Positions 1 to 9,252 of a DNA stretch of 64,000 nucleotides are shown here, piece after piece. The notes below the pieces were generated by a model. The model did no database searches, was not told where the DNA came from, and saw only the letters and a list, made by a program, of their open reading frames with translations. The position numbers and the translations under genes were made by a program. This DNA comes from Enterocloster alcoholdehydrogenati (GTDB lineage: Bacteria; Bacillota; Clostridia; Lachnospirales; Lachnospiraceae): the NCBI RefSeq assembly GCF_013282095.1, contig NZ_BLTJ01000012.1, forward strand, positions 60,389 through 124,388, given 5' to 3'. Position 1 is the stretch's first letter. Each line of letters begins with the position of its first letter.

Positions 1-1620
1 CGCCAGATCACGGCCAATAAATACCTCATCATCATCGCTGCCATACTGAATCATACCTACCCGCTCAGACATACCGTACTGAGTTACCATGGCTCTTGCA
101 AGCTGAGTGGCCTGTTTGATATCCTGGGACGCGCCGGTGGTTACATCCTTAAAGATCAGTTCCTCGGCGATCCGTCCGCCCAGATCTACCATAATGTCCT
201 GGAGCATACGGCCCCTGGTGTTGAACATCTCATCCTTCTCCGGAAGGGGCATGGTATAGCCTGCGGCCCCTACGCCGGTAGGGATGATGGAAACCGTGTG
301 AACCGGCCCCACATCCGGCAGCACATGGAAGAGGATAGCATGGCCCGCCTCATGGTAGGCTGTGATCTTCTTATCCTTTTCGGAAATGATCTTGCTCCTC
401 TTCTCAGCGCCGATCCCTACCTTCACAAAGGCGCGGTCGATATCATTCTGACGGATAAAACGGCGGTTCTCCCTTGCGGAGAGAATGGCTGCCTCGTTCA
501 TCAGGTTTTCCAGATCCGCTCCCGTAAAACCGGAGGTCGTCTGAGCAACCCGGTGCAGATCCACGTCCTCGCTGAGAGGCTTTTCCTTGGAGTGCACCTT
601 TAAAATCTCCTCACGGCCCTTTACATCCGGCCGCCCTACAGCTACCTTCCGGTCAAAACGGCCCGGACGCAGAATGGCGGGATCCAGAATATCCACCCGG
701 TTGGTGGCGGCCATAACGATGATGCCCTCATTAACACCAAAACCGTCCATCTCAACCAGAAGCTGGTTTAAGGTCTGCTCCCTCTCATCATGGCCGCCGC
801 CCATGCCGGTTCCCCTTCGGCGCGCCACTGCGTCGATCTCATCGATAAACACGATACAGGGAGCGTTTTTCTTAGCCTCTTCAAACAGGTCACGGACACG
901 GGATGCGCCTACGCCTACGAACATTTCCACAAAATCAGAACCGGAAATAGAGAAAAACGGAACACCTGCTTCCCCGGCTACTGCTTTTGCAAGGAGGGTC
1001 TTACCCGTTCCGGGCGGGCCTACAAGAAGAAGTCCCTTGGGGATTCTTGCGCCCACACTGGTGTATTTCTGAGGATTCTTTAAGAAATCCACCACCTCTT
1101 CCAGCTCTTCCTTCTCCTCCTCCAAACCAGCCACTCGGGAGAAATTCACCTTACTGTCACGGCTGAGCCTTGCACGGCTCCGGCCAAAATTCATCATCCT
1201 GGAATTGGCTCCGCCGCCGGATGCGCTGCGGTTCATCACCATAATGATCACAACAACCACAACGATGGAAAGCATAAACGGCATCACAATGGTCAGCATC
1301 GTGCTTTCCTGGGGAACGCCCTCCAGCGAATAGTCAATATTGTGCTCCTTTAGAAGCTGCTCTGCCTCCTTTACATCGGAAACATTCTGTCTTGCCACCC
1401 GGTTGCCGTCCAGCGTAAGGGTAACAACACCGGTGGGCGCCTGGGGGTTCTGGCTGATTACTGCCTCTTCTACCTTCTGTGTGTCGAGAACCTGCAAAAA
1501 CTCCTCATGGGTAAGCTTATCTTCTGTTCTTGCCGTAGCGGTATATTTAAACGCCACAGCCAGAAGAACCAGCATCATAAGGAGAAATACAAATCCTCTG
1601 AATGTCTGCTGCTGTCTCAA
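1..1620 (-). CDS. ftsH: ATP-dependent zinc metalloprotease FtsH (3' end outside window)
   Basis: Membrane-anchored AAA+ protease that extracts and degrades membrane and short-lived cytosolic proteins. The first 540 codons are present and the C-terminus runs off the left edge. Two membrane segments lie near residues 8-28 and 105-130 and flank a short extracytoplasmic domain. The AAA module has Walker A GPPGTGKT near residue 203, Walker B VFIDEID and a second region of homology with paired arginines. The zinc-protease motif HEAGH lies near residue 422. The start is read as TTG at 1620 because GGAGG sits 7 nt upstream and the next residues match an FtsH N-terminus. It follows tilS-hpt in the same direction, the usual order in Bacillus and Clostridium, and probably shares its promoter. 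The identification is secure. Confidence 0.97.
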   Translation of the reverse strand, partial: MRQQQTFRGFVFLLMMLVLLAVAFKYTATARTEDKLTHEEFLQVLDTQKVEEAVISQNPQAPTGVVTLTLDGNRVARQNVSDVKEAEQLLKEHNIDYSLEGVPQESTMLTIVMPFMLSIVVVVVIIMVMNRSASGGGANSRMMNFGRSRARLSRDSKVNFSRVAGLEEEKEELEEVVDFLKNPQKYTSVGARIPKGLLLVGPPGTGKTLLAKAVAGEAGVPFFSISGSDFVEMFVGVGASRVRDLFEEAKKNAPCIVFIDEIDAVARRRGTGMGGGHDEREQTLNQLLVEMDGFGVNEGIIVMAATNRVDILDPAILRPGRFDRKVAVGRPDVKGREEILKVHSKEKPLSEDVDLHRVAQTTSGFTGADLENLMNEAAILSARENRRFIRQNDIDRAFVKVGIGAEKRSKIISEKDKKITAYHEAGHAILFHVLPDVGPVHTVSIIPTGVGAAGYTMPLPEKDEMFNTRGRMLQDIMVDLGGRIAEELIFKDVTTGASQDIKQATQLARAMVTQYGMSERVGMIQYGSDDDEVFIGRDLA

Positions 1621-1683
1621 CGAACTGCCTCCTTAAGTCAAATATAATAATCGGTACCCGGCAGGAAACCCTGCACTGTCCCC

Positions 1684-3723
1684 TCAGCCTTCCTGCTCTA
1701 CCACTCCGATATAGGGAAGGTTTCTGTATTTCTGGTCATAATCCAGCCCATAGCCTACTACGAACTCATCAGGAATGGTGAAACAGGTGTAATCCACCTT
1801 TACCTGCTTCTTTACACGGCGTTCCGGCTTGTCAAGCAGAGTGCACAGACGGATATCTGCCGGCCCTCTCTGTTTTAATACCTCGATCAGGTACGCCAGG
1901 GTGCGGCCGGAATCAATAATATCCTCAACAATCAGGACGTTTTTTCCCTCCAGGGGCTCGTCCAGATCCTTGATAATACGCACCACACCGCTGGATACGG
2001 TGCCTGCTCCGTAGCTGGATACAGACATGAAATCCATGGATACAGGCGCTGTCAGCCTCTTTGCCAGTTCACAGGTAAAGAATACGCCTCCCTTTAAAAT
2101 ACAGATCAAATGGATCTCCTTTCCCTGGTAATCCCTGTTAATGATCTCTGCCACTTCATTGATCCTCTTCTCCACTTCTTCCTCTGTGAGCAATACACGG
2201 ATCTTATCTGCCATCGTCTTATCCTCCGTTTTCTTTTCATATTCTTCTTTTTTCCGGGGCAGTGCCGGCCTGTCGCCTGCCGGGATCTCTGCCTGAAATA
2301 CGTGTTCTGTAAGCGCGCTGATCTTATAATCACTGCTGATGCGGTATCCGATCACCCACATCACATGACTTCCGTCTGCCAGAAGGGGGATCCTGTCCCT
2401 GAGCCCGGATGGGATCTTTTCATCGATCATATATCTGCGCAGGGGCTTGTGGACTCCCTCCGAAAGAGCCAGATAGTCTCCGGGCTGTCTGGTTCTGATG
2501 ACGGGCGTACCCTTTATTTTATCACAGTCAAACCATTTCGTATACATATTTTTAGGAATTGGCGCGCCTTTTTTGTAAGGAAATACGGTAAAAACGGGGG
2601 ACAGTACAGGAGACGGATCCAATGCCAGACCGAAAATAGCCGTTTGGCGTCCCAGAAGGATCCCACCATATTCCCGGACAGCGCCCAGCCCGTAGGGAAG
2701 CTCGATTCGGCGTCCCGGCTGCCGGTCAAACAGCGCCTGTGCTGCTTCTGCATGGATCAGCCCCAGATCCTTCGCAGACCCGGCCAGATGCTTTAAAAGC
2801 TCCATCACAACGTACAGCTGCAGCACAGGAGCTGCGGCCCGAAAGGCCGCTTCCGGAAGAAAGACGCAATGGGCGCGGGAAGCTTTTGCATCCGCCGCCT
2901 GCCCTATCTTACAGCCTGTCCTATCCTCTGGCGTCTGCCAGGTCCATTTCTTAATCCACGCTGCGGACTGTTCCTTCAGATACGCATCCGCCATTCCGGC
3001 CAGCTTTCCCATCCGCAGCACATTAGCCCCTGCGCCGGGATTGACCTTTTCCTCCACAGCGGGAAGAATCTCAAGCCGGATGCGGTTGCGGGTATAGTGA
3101 TCTGTATGATTGGTGGAATCCTCCACCCATGAAAGCCCCCGTTCCATCAAATACGCTACTATGTCCTCCCGGCTCACATCCAGAAGGGGCCGGATCACGT
3201 TCCCCCGTACATAGGGAATCCCTTTTAATCCCCCAAGGCCGCTGCCGCGAAACAGGTTGTGAAGAATGGTTTCCGCCTGATCATTGCTGTGGTGGGCCAC
3301 CGCAATTTTAACGGCAGCTCTTTTCCCCGGTTCCTCCGTTCCCTCTGACGCCTCGTTTTCCCATTTCTTTCCTTGTTCATGGAAGCACTCATACCGCAGG
3401 ATCCGCCCCGCTTCCTCCTGCGACAGCCCCTCTCTGGCCGCCAGTCCCTTTACATCTGCCTTTATCAGTGAAAAGGGCACCGAAAGTTCTCTGCAGATCT
3501 GTGCGGCAAACCGGCCATCCCGGTCCGCCTCGTCCCCCCGCAGCCCATGGTGGATATGGACGGCCCGCAGGCGGATGCCCAGGCTTTCACGAAGCCGGGT
3601 CAAAATGCTCAGAAGACAGACAGAGTCAGCCCCTCCTGAAAGAGCGGCGATGACCCGGTCTCCCGGCTCCAGCATATGATGTTCCTCAATGGTCTCTCTG
3701 ACCCTGTATGTCAGCTTGTCCAT
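1684..3723 (-). CDS. tilS/hpt: TilS-HPRT fusion: tRNA(Ile)-lysidine synthetase + hypoxanthine phosphoribosyltransferase
   Basis: One uninterrupted frame of about 679 residues joins two enzymes. The N-terminal part (about 1-500) is TilS, which adds lysine to C34 of the AUA-reading tRNA-Ile. It shows the PP-loop ALSGGADS, a HHGLRGDEAD segment and a TilS C-terminal domain. The last 176 residues are HPRT, which makes IMP/GMP from hypoxanthine/guanine and PRPP, with PRPP loop VEDIIDSGRT. A charged linker (KKEEYEKKTEDK) joins them. An ATG at 2214 with GGAGG 8 nt upstream lies at the junction, so free HPRT may also be made. Listeria is known to carry a TilS/HprT fusion. The start is uncertain: ATG at 3750 has no clear ribosome site, while ATG at 3723 has AGGAG about 12 nt upstream. 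Confidence 0.93.
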   Translation of the reverse strand: MDKLTYRVRETIEEHHMLEPGDRVIAALSGGADSVCLLSILTRLRESLGIRLRAVHIHHGLRGDEADRDGRFAAQICRELSVPFSLIKADVKGLAAREGLSQEEAGRILRYECFHEQGKKWENEASEGTEEPGKRAAVKIAVAHHSNDQAETILHNLFRGSGLGGLKGIPYVRGNVIRPLLDVSREDIVAYLMERGLSWVEDSTNHTDHYTRNRIRLEILPAVEEKVNPGAGANVLRMGKLAGMADAYLKEQSAAWIKKWTWQTPEDRTGCKIGQAADAKASRAHCVFLPEAAFRAAAPVLQLYVVMELLKHLAGSAKDLGLIHAEAAQALFDRQPGRRIELPYGLGAVREYGGILLGRQTAIFGLALDPSPVLSPVFTVFPYKKGAPIPKNMYTKWFDCDKIKGTPVIRTRQPGDYLALSEGVHKPLRRYMIDEKIPSGLRDRIPLLADGSHVMWVIGYRISSDYKISALTEHVFQAEIPAGDRPALPRKKEEYEKKTEDKTMADKIRVLLTEEEVEKRINEVAEIINRDYQGKEIHLICILKGGVFFTCELAKRLTAPVSMDFMSVSSYGAGTVSSGVVRIIKDLDEPLEGKNVLIVEDIIDSGRTLAYLIEVLKQRGPADIRLCTLLDKPERRVKKQVKVDYTCFTIPDEFVVGYGLDYDQKYRNLPYIGVVEQEG
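2212..2227 (-). promoter_or_regulatory. hpt: Internal ribosome site and ATG for stand-alone HPRT
   Basis: GGAGG at 2223-2227 is followed by 8 nt and ATG at 2214. It opens a 176-residue HPRT (MADKIRVLL...) of the family's normal length, in the same frame as the TilS fusion. Seen in sequence; that it is used is inferred. Confidence 0.6.
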
Positions 3724-3776
3724 GGTTTCTTTTTGCTCCTGGTATATCATTGAAAATCATTTTTCCATACGCTCTA

Positions 3777-3805
3777 ACTATAACGGCTCTTCTGTTCAAA
3801 GGCAA
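3777..3805 (-). promoter_or_regulatory. Probable housekeeping promoter of tilS-hpt-ftsH
   Basis: On the minus strand TTGCCT (3800-3805) is separated by 17 nt from TATAGT (3777-3782), directly upstream of tilS. This matches a sigma-A promoter with a partial -35. Confidence 0.6.
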
Positions 3806-3843
3806 GTTTTTTCCAAAAATCCTTTTAGTTTTAAGAGGCTTTG

Positions 3844-5259
3844 TCACTCCTTCTTCCAGATGGCAGCCGTAAGAACTGTCATATCATCTCTGGCTCCGGG
3901 CACAAAGGACAGGGCAAACTCCAGAATCCGCTCCGCCATCTCCTGGGGCGTCATAAACTCCATGCTTTCCAGATACTGACACATCGCCTGCTCCTTATCC
4001 TCTCCCGGCAGCGCGTCCAACACCCCGTCTGTCACCATGATCACATGATCCCCGTCCCAGAGTTTTCTGGAAAGCATTACCGGCTCCGCCCCGTTCAGGA
4101 TCCCTGCGGGCACCTGACCCGCCTCCAGCACCTCAGCGCCCTCCTGGCCCAGCACAAAGGTAGGCGCAGCTCCCAGCTTCATCACATCCAGCACCCCGGT
4201 ATACAGATCCACACAACTTACATCCAGCGCCGCCGGATGCTGCTCCGCCCCCGCAAGCAGAAGTACCGTATTCACCAGCTTAAAGGCCGCCCTGGGACCG
4301 AACCCTGCCTCCAGGAGCCCTTCTGTCAGCTCTACCACCTGCCGGCTTTCCTGGCCCGCCTGCTCCCCGCAGCCCATGCCGTCGCAAAGACTGATCATCG
4401 CCTGACTGCCGGGGCTCTCACAAAAGGTATAGTTATCTCCCGAATAGCGCTCTCCCTGCCTTGGTACTCTGGCCGCTCCATAGAGCAGCTGATATTCTCC
4501 CTCCTCCTCAAACCGGACGGTTCCCGTCTGCCTTGTAATGATGCTCCGGCTGTCCCTTGCGGGATTCCATTTTGTTCCCGGCACCACCTCTCCCATAAGA
4601 CCCGCCGCATCCTTTGCCGTCATGCACCTGCCATTGGTGGTTCTTGCCGTCACATAGGCCTCCCTGCGTCCGCTCTCATACTCCAGGATCAGCATATTTT
4701 CCACCGCCACATGGCACCGGCGGAACAGCTTTTTCATTATGTATCCATACTCGGACGTCACATCCGCCGCCTGGTCGATCTGATGGGAAAACTCCCCCAG
4801 AATCAGGGACATCTCCCGAAACTGGGACACCACAGCATCGCGACTCTCCAAAAAACGGTTTTTCCAGGAAAGGTTCATGGTAGCGCGGGCCAGACTGCGG
4901 TTTAACTGGGACAGATAATCCTCCTTCTTACGGCAGTCAGCCTGAAAAAGCTTAGGCATATCCTCCTTTTCGATCTGCCCCTTCTGTTCAAAGGCACGAA
5001 GGAGGTAGTAGAGGTAATAGCTGTCCTCCCTCCGGCTGTCCATGTAGATCCCACACTGACTGCAGTCCCCGCACACCATGGCCGCCGACGTCTCCATGGC
5101 TGCCAGACCGTCGTCTCTTGTGAGGCCGGACTCCTTTCCCATTCCTTCATCAAAGGCCTTTGCCAGCCGTTCCATGGAGCGTGCCATGTCCTCTAGCTTT
5201 CTGGCCGTATAATAATTCACATCGGATCTCACTCTTACTTCCTGTTTTCCTGACAACAA
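3844..5259 (-). CDS. spoIIE: SpoIIE-family PP2C phosphatase lacking the membrane domain
   Basis: About 471 residues. SpoIIE dephosphorylates SpoIIAA, which frees sigma-F in the forespore. The C-terminal PP2C domain has the metal-binding motifs LCDGMGCG, MVTDGVLDAL and GARDDMTVL. Before it is the SpoIIE central region with a cysteine pair (CGDCSQCG). Bacillus SpoIIE is about 830 residues with ten N-terminal membrane helices. Here no hydrophobic segment precedes the regulatory region, and the space up to divIC holds only a promoter. The start is taken as TTG at 5259 because GGAGG lies 7 nt upstream. The frame stays open to an ATG at 5310, but that codon lies at the predicted transcript start. 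Position between divIC and tilS supports orthology. Confidence 0.88.
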   Translation of the reverse strand: MLSGKQEVRVRSDVNYYTARKLEDMARSMERLAKAFDEGMGKESGLTRDDGLAAMETSAAMVCGDCSQCGIYMDSRREDSYYLYYLLRAFEQKGQIEKEDMPKLFQADCRKKEDYLSQLNRSLARATMNLSWKNRFLESRDAVVSQFREMSLILGEFSHQIDQAADVTSEYGYIMKKLFRRCHVAVENMLILEYESGRREAYVTARTTNGRCMTAKDAAGLMGEVVPGTKWNPARDSRSIITRQTGTVRFEEEGEYQLLYGAARVPRQGERYSGDNYTFCESPGSQAMISLCDGMGCGEQAGQESRQVVELTEGLLEAGFGPRAAFKLVNTVLLLAGAEQHPAALDVSCVDLYTGVLDVMKLGAAPTFVLGQEGAEVLEAGQVPAGILNGAEPVMLSRKLWDGDHVIMVTDGVLDALPGEDKEQAMCQYLESMEFMTPQEMAERILEFALSFVPGARDDMTVLTAAIWKKE

Positions 5260-5319
5260 AAAAATCCCTCCAATCTGCGCGGATGGGCCTGGTACTCCTG
5301 AAAAGCCCATCTCTTATCC

Positions 5320-5352
5320 AGTATACGCGGACCAGAGGGGAAATATCTGTCG
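5320..5352 (-). promoter_or_regulatory. Putative Spo0A-activated promoter of spoIIE (21-bp spacer)
   Basis: A -10 TATACT (5320-5325) follows a weak -35-like CGACAG (5347-5352) with a 21-nt spacer. Over-long spacers are known at Spo0A-activated spoIIE and spoIIG promoters in Bacillus. The match is inference. Confidence 0.45.
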
Positions 5353-5379
5353 TATTCAGTTGGCTGTAAGGGAAAATCC

Positions 5380-5397
5380 TTCGACCATTTTCGACAT
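5380..5397 (-). promoter_or_regulatory. Two tandem 0A-box-like sites upstream of spoIIE
   Basis: On the minus strand ATGTCGAA (5390-5397) and TGGTCGAA (5380-5387) each match the 0A box TTGTCGAA at 7 of 8 positions. They start 10 bp apart, about one helical turn. They lie about 28 bp upstream of the proposed -35. Confidence 0.6.
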
Positions 5398-5402
5398 CCT
5401 CC

Positions 5403-5720
5403 CTATTGTTTGGGTTTTAAAAGAATCTCATCCGGGTTTACCAGACCCAGCTTTTCCTTGGCTACCTCCTCGGCATACTGCTTGGTCTGGACATAGACCT
5501 TGTATTCTTCCAGCTCCTTGGTGCGGTTCTCTTCATCCTGCACCTTGCGGGTCAGTTCCTCTTCCTTCTGCTGATAATCCAGTTCTGTCTGCCTTAGAGA
5601 AGCTCCCTTGGCGTTTACAGCCACAGCAAGAGAAATGACCACCATAGTTATGCCTAAGATCGCCATACGATTCTCCCATTTGCCGCGTCTTGCACGCTTT
5701 GATCTTCCATAAGATCCCAT
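5403..5720 (-). CDS. divIC: DivIC/FtsB-type septum formation initiator
   Basis: About 105 residues. This bitopic divisome protein partners FtsL and DivIB at the septum. There is a basic cytoplasmic N-terminus (GRSKRARRGKW), one membrane helix near residues 20-38 and an extracytoplasmic coiled coil rich in Glu, Lys and Gln. The C-terminal KLGLVNPDEI is typical of the family. The start is ATG at 5720, with AGGAG 8 nt upstream, rather than the in-frame ATG eight codons earlier. It sits between yabQ and spoIIE as in Bacillus. Confidence 0.88.
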   Translation of the reverse strand: MGSYGRSKRARRGKWENRMAILGITMVVISLAVAVNAKGASLRQTELDYQQKEEELTRKVQDEENRTKELEEYKVYVQTKQYAEEVAKEKLGLVNPDEILLKPKQ

Positions 5721-5754
5721 GAACTGCTCTCCTGATTTCTGCAAAACCGGGCAT

Positions 5755-6099
5755 TCAGCGGGTGAGAACGCCCTTTGTTATCATTTTAAACCATTTATGT
5801 ATCTTTTTCAAGCACCGGAAGAAAAATCGGCTTACAAAACGGTCGTAAAAAACCATCCCCAGAAACACCCCCGCTACTGCATAGAAACGAAAAGCCCCAT
5901 TGTTCTGCTCATAAAGCAGCATAAATACCGCTCCCCCTGCGTAGATCCAGTAAAAAAAGTCTTCGACCCCCACAAACAGAGAATTATGCCGGATCAGGAT
6001 ACGAAGGAAACGAAAACCGTCATACACTGCCATCAGCCATCCGCCGGTGATCAGGCTGAGGGCCGTCAGCAGCAGCTCATAATAAATCCGCTCGCTCAA
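5755..6099 (-). CDS. yabQ: Spore cortex protein YabQ
   Basis: About 114 residues, highly hydrophobic. YabQ is a mother-cell membrane protein needed for spore cortex formation. Several predicted membrane helices surround LLLTALSLITGGWLMAVYD, and the motif YDGFRFLR is typical. The start is TTG at 6099 with GGAGG 7 nt upstream; longer readings would run back into yabP without a ribosome site. It lies 13 bp after yabP and is probably co-transcribed with it under sigma-E. Confidence 0.85.
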   Translation of the reverse strand: MSERIYYELLLTALSLITGGWLMAVYDGFRFLRILIRHNSLFVGVEDFFYWIYAGGAVFMLLYEQNNGAFRFYAVAGVFLGMVFYDRFVSRFFFRCLKKIHKWFKMITKGVLTR

Positions 6100-6112
6100 A
6101 ACGCTCCCTCCT

Positions 6113-6400
6113 CTACTTAAAGAGCCGGGTAAAAATAGATTCCCCGGACCGGCGCAGGGCCTCGTTGGAGCTGTAGACAAAGCTTTCCACCGTCCCTTCC
6201 AGATCCACCTCCCCTTTTTCCAGGGTAAGCCGGTTCACATGGAGATCCTTTCCCCGAATAGTCAAAAGGCCCATATCCGTATCCAGCACCACCTCATTTT
6301 CATCAAAGGATACACAGTCCGATACGCCGGTAATCCCCGCCAGTTTCCGGTCCTGAATGGTCAGACGGTGGGGTCTTGCCGCGCCCAGTTTTTCTTCCAT
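6113..6400 (-). CDS. yabP: Sporulation protein YabP
   Basis: About 95 residues, YabP/YqfC family. The family is associated with spore coat and cortex development under sigma-E. The sequence has the small beta-rich fold pattern (RKLAGITGVSDCVSFDE, LLTIRGKDLHV, LTLEKGEVDLEG). ATG at 6400 has GGGGAGG 7 nt upstream and is preferred over ATG at 6424. It is the first gene of a yabP-yabQ pair behind a sigma-E-like promoter. Confidence 0.88.
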   Translation of the reverse strand: MEEKLGAARPHRLTIQDRKLAGITGVSDCVSFDENEVVLDTDMGLLTIRGKDLHVNRLTLEKGEVDLEGTVESFVYSSNEALRRSGESIFTRLFK

Positions 6401-6447
6401 ACAAAAACCTCCCCATATATTCATCGTAAGGGCAGTCCCTTAAAATA

Positions 6448-6476
6448 AATATATGGGGAGGCGGGCATTTCTATAC
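6448..6476 (-). promoter_or_regulatory. Sigma-E-like promoter of yabP-yabQ
   Basis: On the minus strand GTATAGA (6470-6476) is followed by 14 nt and CATATATT (6448-6455). The -10 matches the sigma-E consensus CATACANT at all but one defined position, and the -35 keeps the ATA core. Spacing is the usual 14 nt. yabP and yabQ are sigma-E genes in Bacillus. Confidence 0.5.
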
Positions 6477-6521
6477 CACAAGCCGTATGATGACCTGTTT
6501 TATACCGAAGCGAAACCGCTC

Positions 6522-6761
6522 TTACAGATACCTAAACAGCTCCTTTGCATCATCCTTTTTAACGGTCTCCTGGACATCCAGCACCTCAGCTCTTACTGCC
6601 CTGGCTCCAAACTGGATCTCGATGATATCGCCTGTCTTTACATTTAAGGAGGCCTTGGCCGGTTTGTCATTGACCAGGACGCGTCCTGCATCGCAGGCCT
6701 CGTTTGCCACGGTCCTGCGCTTGATCAGACGGGAGACCTTAAGAAACTTATCAAGTCTCAT
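6522..6761 (-). CDS. rqcP: S4-domain RNA-binding protein RqcP (YabO/HslR family)
   Basis: A 79-residue single S4 domain (MRLDKFLKVSRLIKRRT... GRVLVND... VKTGDIIEI). In Bacillus the orthologue RqcP (YabO) binds the obstructed 50S subunit and, with RqcH, drives alanine tailing during ribosome-associated quality control. Length and synteny beside yabP fit. It starts 3 bp after the HU gene and is co-transcribed with it. Confidence 0.85.
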   Translation of the reverse strand: MRLDKFLKVSRLIKRRTVANEACDAGRVLVNDKPAKASLNVKTGDIIEIQFGARAVRAEVLDVQETVKKDDAKELFRYL

Positions 6762-6764
6762 GAA

Positions 6765-7040
6765 TTATTTATTAACCTCATCCTTAAAAGCCTTGCCAGC
6801 CTTGAACTTTGGAGACTTGGAAGCTGCGATGGTCATAACCTCGCCGGTCTTGGGATTTCTTCCCTCTCTTGCAGGTCTCTCAGCAACCTCAAAGTTGCCA
6901 AAGCCAACGATCTGTACTTTGCCGCCGTTTACTAATTCCTCAGTTACAACATCTGTGAACGCCTTAACTGCCTTCTCAGCATCCTTCTTGGAAATCTCTG
7001 CCTTCTCAGCAACTGCTGCGATTAATTCTGTCTTATTCAT
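6765..7040 (-). CDS. hup: HU family DNA-binding protein
   Basis: About 91 residues, a histone-like nucleoid protein that bends and compacts DNA as a dimer. The family signature GFGNFEVAERPAREGRNPKTGE forms the DNA-binding arm. The N-terminal helices MNKTELIAAVAEKAEISKKDA are typical. The start is ATG at 7040 with AGGAGG 8 nt upstream; a TTG just before it is not needed. A strong promoter lies about 120 nt upstream, as expected for an abundant protein. Confidence 0.95.
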   Translation of the reverse strand: MNKTELIAAVAEKAEISKKDAEKAVKAFTDVVTEELVNGGKVQIVGFGNFEVAERPAREGRNPKTGEVMTIAASKSPKFKAGKAFKDEVNK

Positions 7041-7161
7041 CAATTTTTCCTCCTAGATGATGGGAAACCTGAAACAGAACCGCGCTCCTTTGGGAGGCGG
7101 ATCCCATCTGCGTAAGATTCAGGATCCCGTTCTGATGGTAATGTCAATTTATACCCTATCA

Positions 7162-7190
7162 TTTATATCTGTTTTGCTAAGATTTGTCAA
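7162..7190 (-). promoter_or_regulatory. Strong sigma-A promoter of HU-rqcP
   Basis: TTGACA (7185-7190), 17 nt, TATAAA (7162-7167) on the minus strand, near consensus. The leader of about 115 nt contains two GGATCC copies that could pair. Confidence 0.8.
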
Positions 7191-7238
7191 GGTTTTTCGT
7201 GCCTTTTGCAGCGGTTTTTCACCATAGCTGCCCACCCT

Positions 7239-7853
7239 TTAATCCTTCATCCGCTTTATGACCTTAAGGCGGGTAAATTCCTCCCGTTCCTTCTCTTCCA
7301 GGGCGTCAGAAATAGACTTTGACAACTCCTGATAATGGGGAATTGTGATGTTTTTTAAGGCATTGGCCCGCTTCTGCGTTTTTTTGATGGAGTTTGCCAG
7401 CCGATAGGCAGAATTTTCCACCATGGACAGCTTAATAGTCAGCTCCTTCACCCGCTCAAAATGCTGTCTGGCAATGTCCAGAGACTCAGACGTATTGTTG
7501 AAGCCGTAGGCCACCTCCATGGGTCCCGACTCATGGCGGACAAGAGGAATCTCCGTCCCCATAATGCTGCGCGCCTTGATCCCCACACCCTCATCTATGG
7601 GTATGGACATACCGATCTCCTGGACATAATTGATCCCCAGTTCGATATTGGCCTCCTGAAGCGCCTTGTAGGCTGCGGTAAACACAGCGTCGATCTCCGA
7701 CTGGATTCCCTTAGCCTCATCGATCAGCCCCATCAGCTCCCGGATCAGGATATTCCTCTTTTTGTCCATAAGGCCATAGCCCATACCAGCAAGCTTCAGG
7801 GAATTTTTCGCCGCGATCAGGTTTCCTTTGGTGGGAAATGTATTGGGATCCAT
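7239..7853 (-). CDS. ntpD: A/V-type ATPase subunit D
   Basis: About 204 residues. Subunit D is the coiled-coil central shaft that turns inside the A3B3 head. The family start (NTFPTKGNLIAAKNSLKLA) and long N- and C-terminal helices are visible, including KKTQKRANALKNITIP. It is the last gene of the nine-gene ATPase operon, 11 bp after subunit B. AGGTGA precedes the ATG. Confidence 0.95.
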   Translation of the reverse strand: MDPNTFPTKGNLIAAKNSLKLAGMGYGLMDKKRNILIRELMGLIDEAKGIQSEIDAVFTAAYKALQEANIELGINYVQEIGMSIPIDEGVGIKARSIMGTEIPLVRHESGPMEVAYGFNNTSESLDIARQHFERVKELTIKLSMVENSAYRLANSIKKTQKRANALKNITIPHYQELSKSISDALEEKEREEFTRLKVIKRMKD

Positions 7854-7864
7854 ACTGTATCACC

Positions 7865-9241
7865 TCACCTTTTCTCATAAAACTGATCCAGGATCTTTGT
7901 ATCAATACGATCCAGTTCCTCTCTGGGCAGCATCCGAAGGAGCTCCCAGCCGATATCCAGCGTCTCTGTTACAGACCGGTTCTCATAATGGCTCTGGCCG
8001 ATAAACCGGCTCTCAAACTCTCTGCCGAACTCCAGGTACTTCTTATCCGTGGGCGAAAGTTCATCCTCTCCAATAACAGATGCTAATGCCCTTGCGTCTC
8101 CCACCTTGGCATAGCAGGAAAACAGCTGATTGGCCACGTCCTGATGATCCGCCCTGGTATAGCCTTCTCCGATTCCGTCCTTCATAAGGCGGGACAGAGA
8201 CGGCAGCACGCTGATGGGCGGATAGATGGACTGGCTGTTTAACTGCCGTTCCAGCACAATCTGCCCCTCTGTGATATAGCCCGTCAGATCCGGGATGGGA
8301 TGGGTGATATCGTCATTGGGCATGGTTAAAATGGGAATCTGGGTCACAGATCCGTGACGCCCTGCCACAATGCCCGCTCTCTCATACAGAGAGGCCAGAT
8401 CACTGTATAGGTAACCCGGAAACCCCTTTCTGGACGGAATCTCTCCCTTGGAGGAGGAAACCTCACGCAGGGCCTCTGCATAGGAAGTCATATCTGTCAG
8501 AATCACCAGGATATGCATTCCTTTCTCATAGGCCAGATATTCCGCCAGGGTCAGGGCGATCTTGGGCGTGATCAGGCGCTCCACCACCGGGTCGTTTGCC
8601 AGGTTGATAAACATGGCAACGTGCTCCGACACGCCGCTTTCTTCAAAGGTTCTGCGAAAGAAATCCGCCACATCATGCTTAACGCCCATGGCTCCGAATA
8701 CGATGGCAAACGTTTCATCGGAGCCTTCCCCCAGAGAAGCCTGCTGTACGATCTGAGCCGCCAGCTGATCGTGAGGAAGGCCGTTTCCGGAGAAAATAGG
8801 CAGTTTCTGCCCGCGAATCAGCGTGGTAAGGCCGTCAATGGCGGAAATACCCGTACGAATGTAGTTTCTGGGATACTCTCTGGACACCGGATTTAATGGC
8901 TGTCCGTTGATATCCAGACGCACATCGGAAATGATGTCGCCCAGACCGTCAATGGGTTCACCGATGCCGTTAAAAGTTCGCCCCAGCATCTCGGCAGACA
9001 CGGCGATCTCCATGGGATGTCCGGTCAGCCTTGTATGAGTGTTCCGCAGGGCCATGCCGTCCGTACCCTCAAATACCTGAATAATCGCCTTATCCCCGTA
9101 TATCTCAATAATGCGGCCGATCTTCTTTGTGCTGCCTGCCACAGTCATTTCCACAATCTCATCATACGCCGCATTCTGAACGCCCTCCAGAACCACCAGA
9201 GGGCCATTGATCTCACTTAAACCTAAATATTCAACTGCCAT
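7865..9241 (-). CDS. ntpB: A/V-type ATPase subunit B (non-catalytic)
   Basis: About 458 residues. Subunit B alternates with A in the head and has regulatory, non-catalytic nucleotide sites. The core matches the family ([60 protein letters not shown]). A P-loop is absent, as expected. AAGGAGG precedes the ATG, 11 bp after subunit A. Confidence 0.97.
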   Translation of the reverse strand: MAVEYLGLSEINGPLVVLEGVQNAAYDEIVEMTVAGSTKKIGRIIEIYGDKAIIQVFEGTDGMALRNTHTRLTGHPMEIAVSAEMLGRTFNGIGEPIDGLGDIISDVRLDINGQPLNPVSREYPRNYIRTGISAIDGLTTLIRGQKLPIFSGNGLPHDQLAAQIVQQASLGEGSDETFAIVFGAMGVKHDVADFFRRTFEESGVSEHVAMFINLANDPVVERLITPKIALTLAEYLAYEKGMHILVILTDMTSYAEALREVSSSKGEIPSRKGFPGYLYSDLASLYERAGIVAGRHGSVTQIPILTMPNDDITHPIPDLTGYITEGQIVLERQLNSQSIYPPISVLPSLSRLMKDGIGEGYTRADHQDVANQLFSCYAKVGDARALASVIGEDELSPTDKKYLEFGREFESRFIGQSHYENRSVTETLDIGWELLRMLPREELDRIDTKILDQFYEKR

Positions 9242-9252
9242 CTGAATCCTCC

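Noticed and set aside
3841..4905. 354-codon open frame on the plus strand
   Set aside because: It mirrors spoIIE, has shadow-frame composition and resembles no protein.
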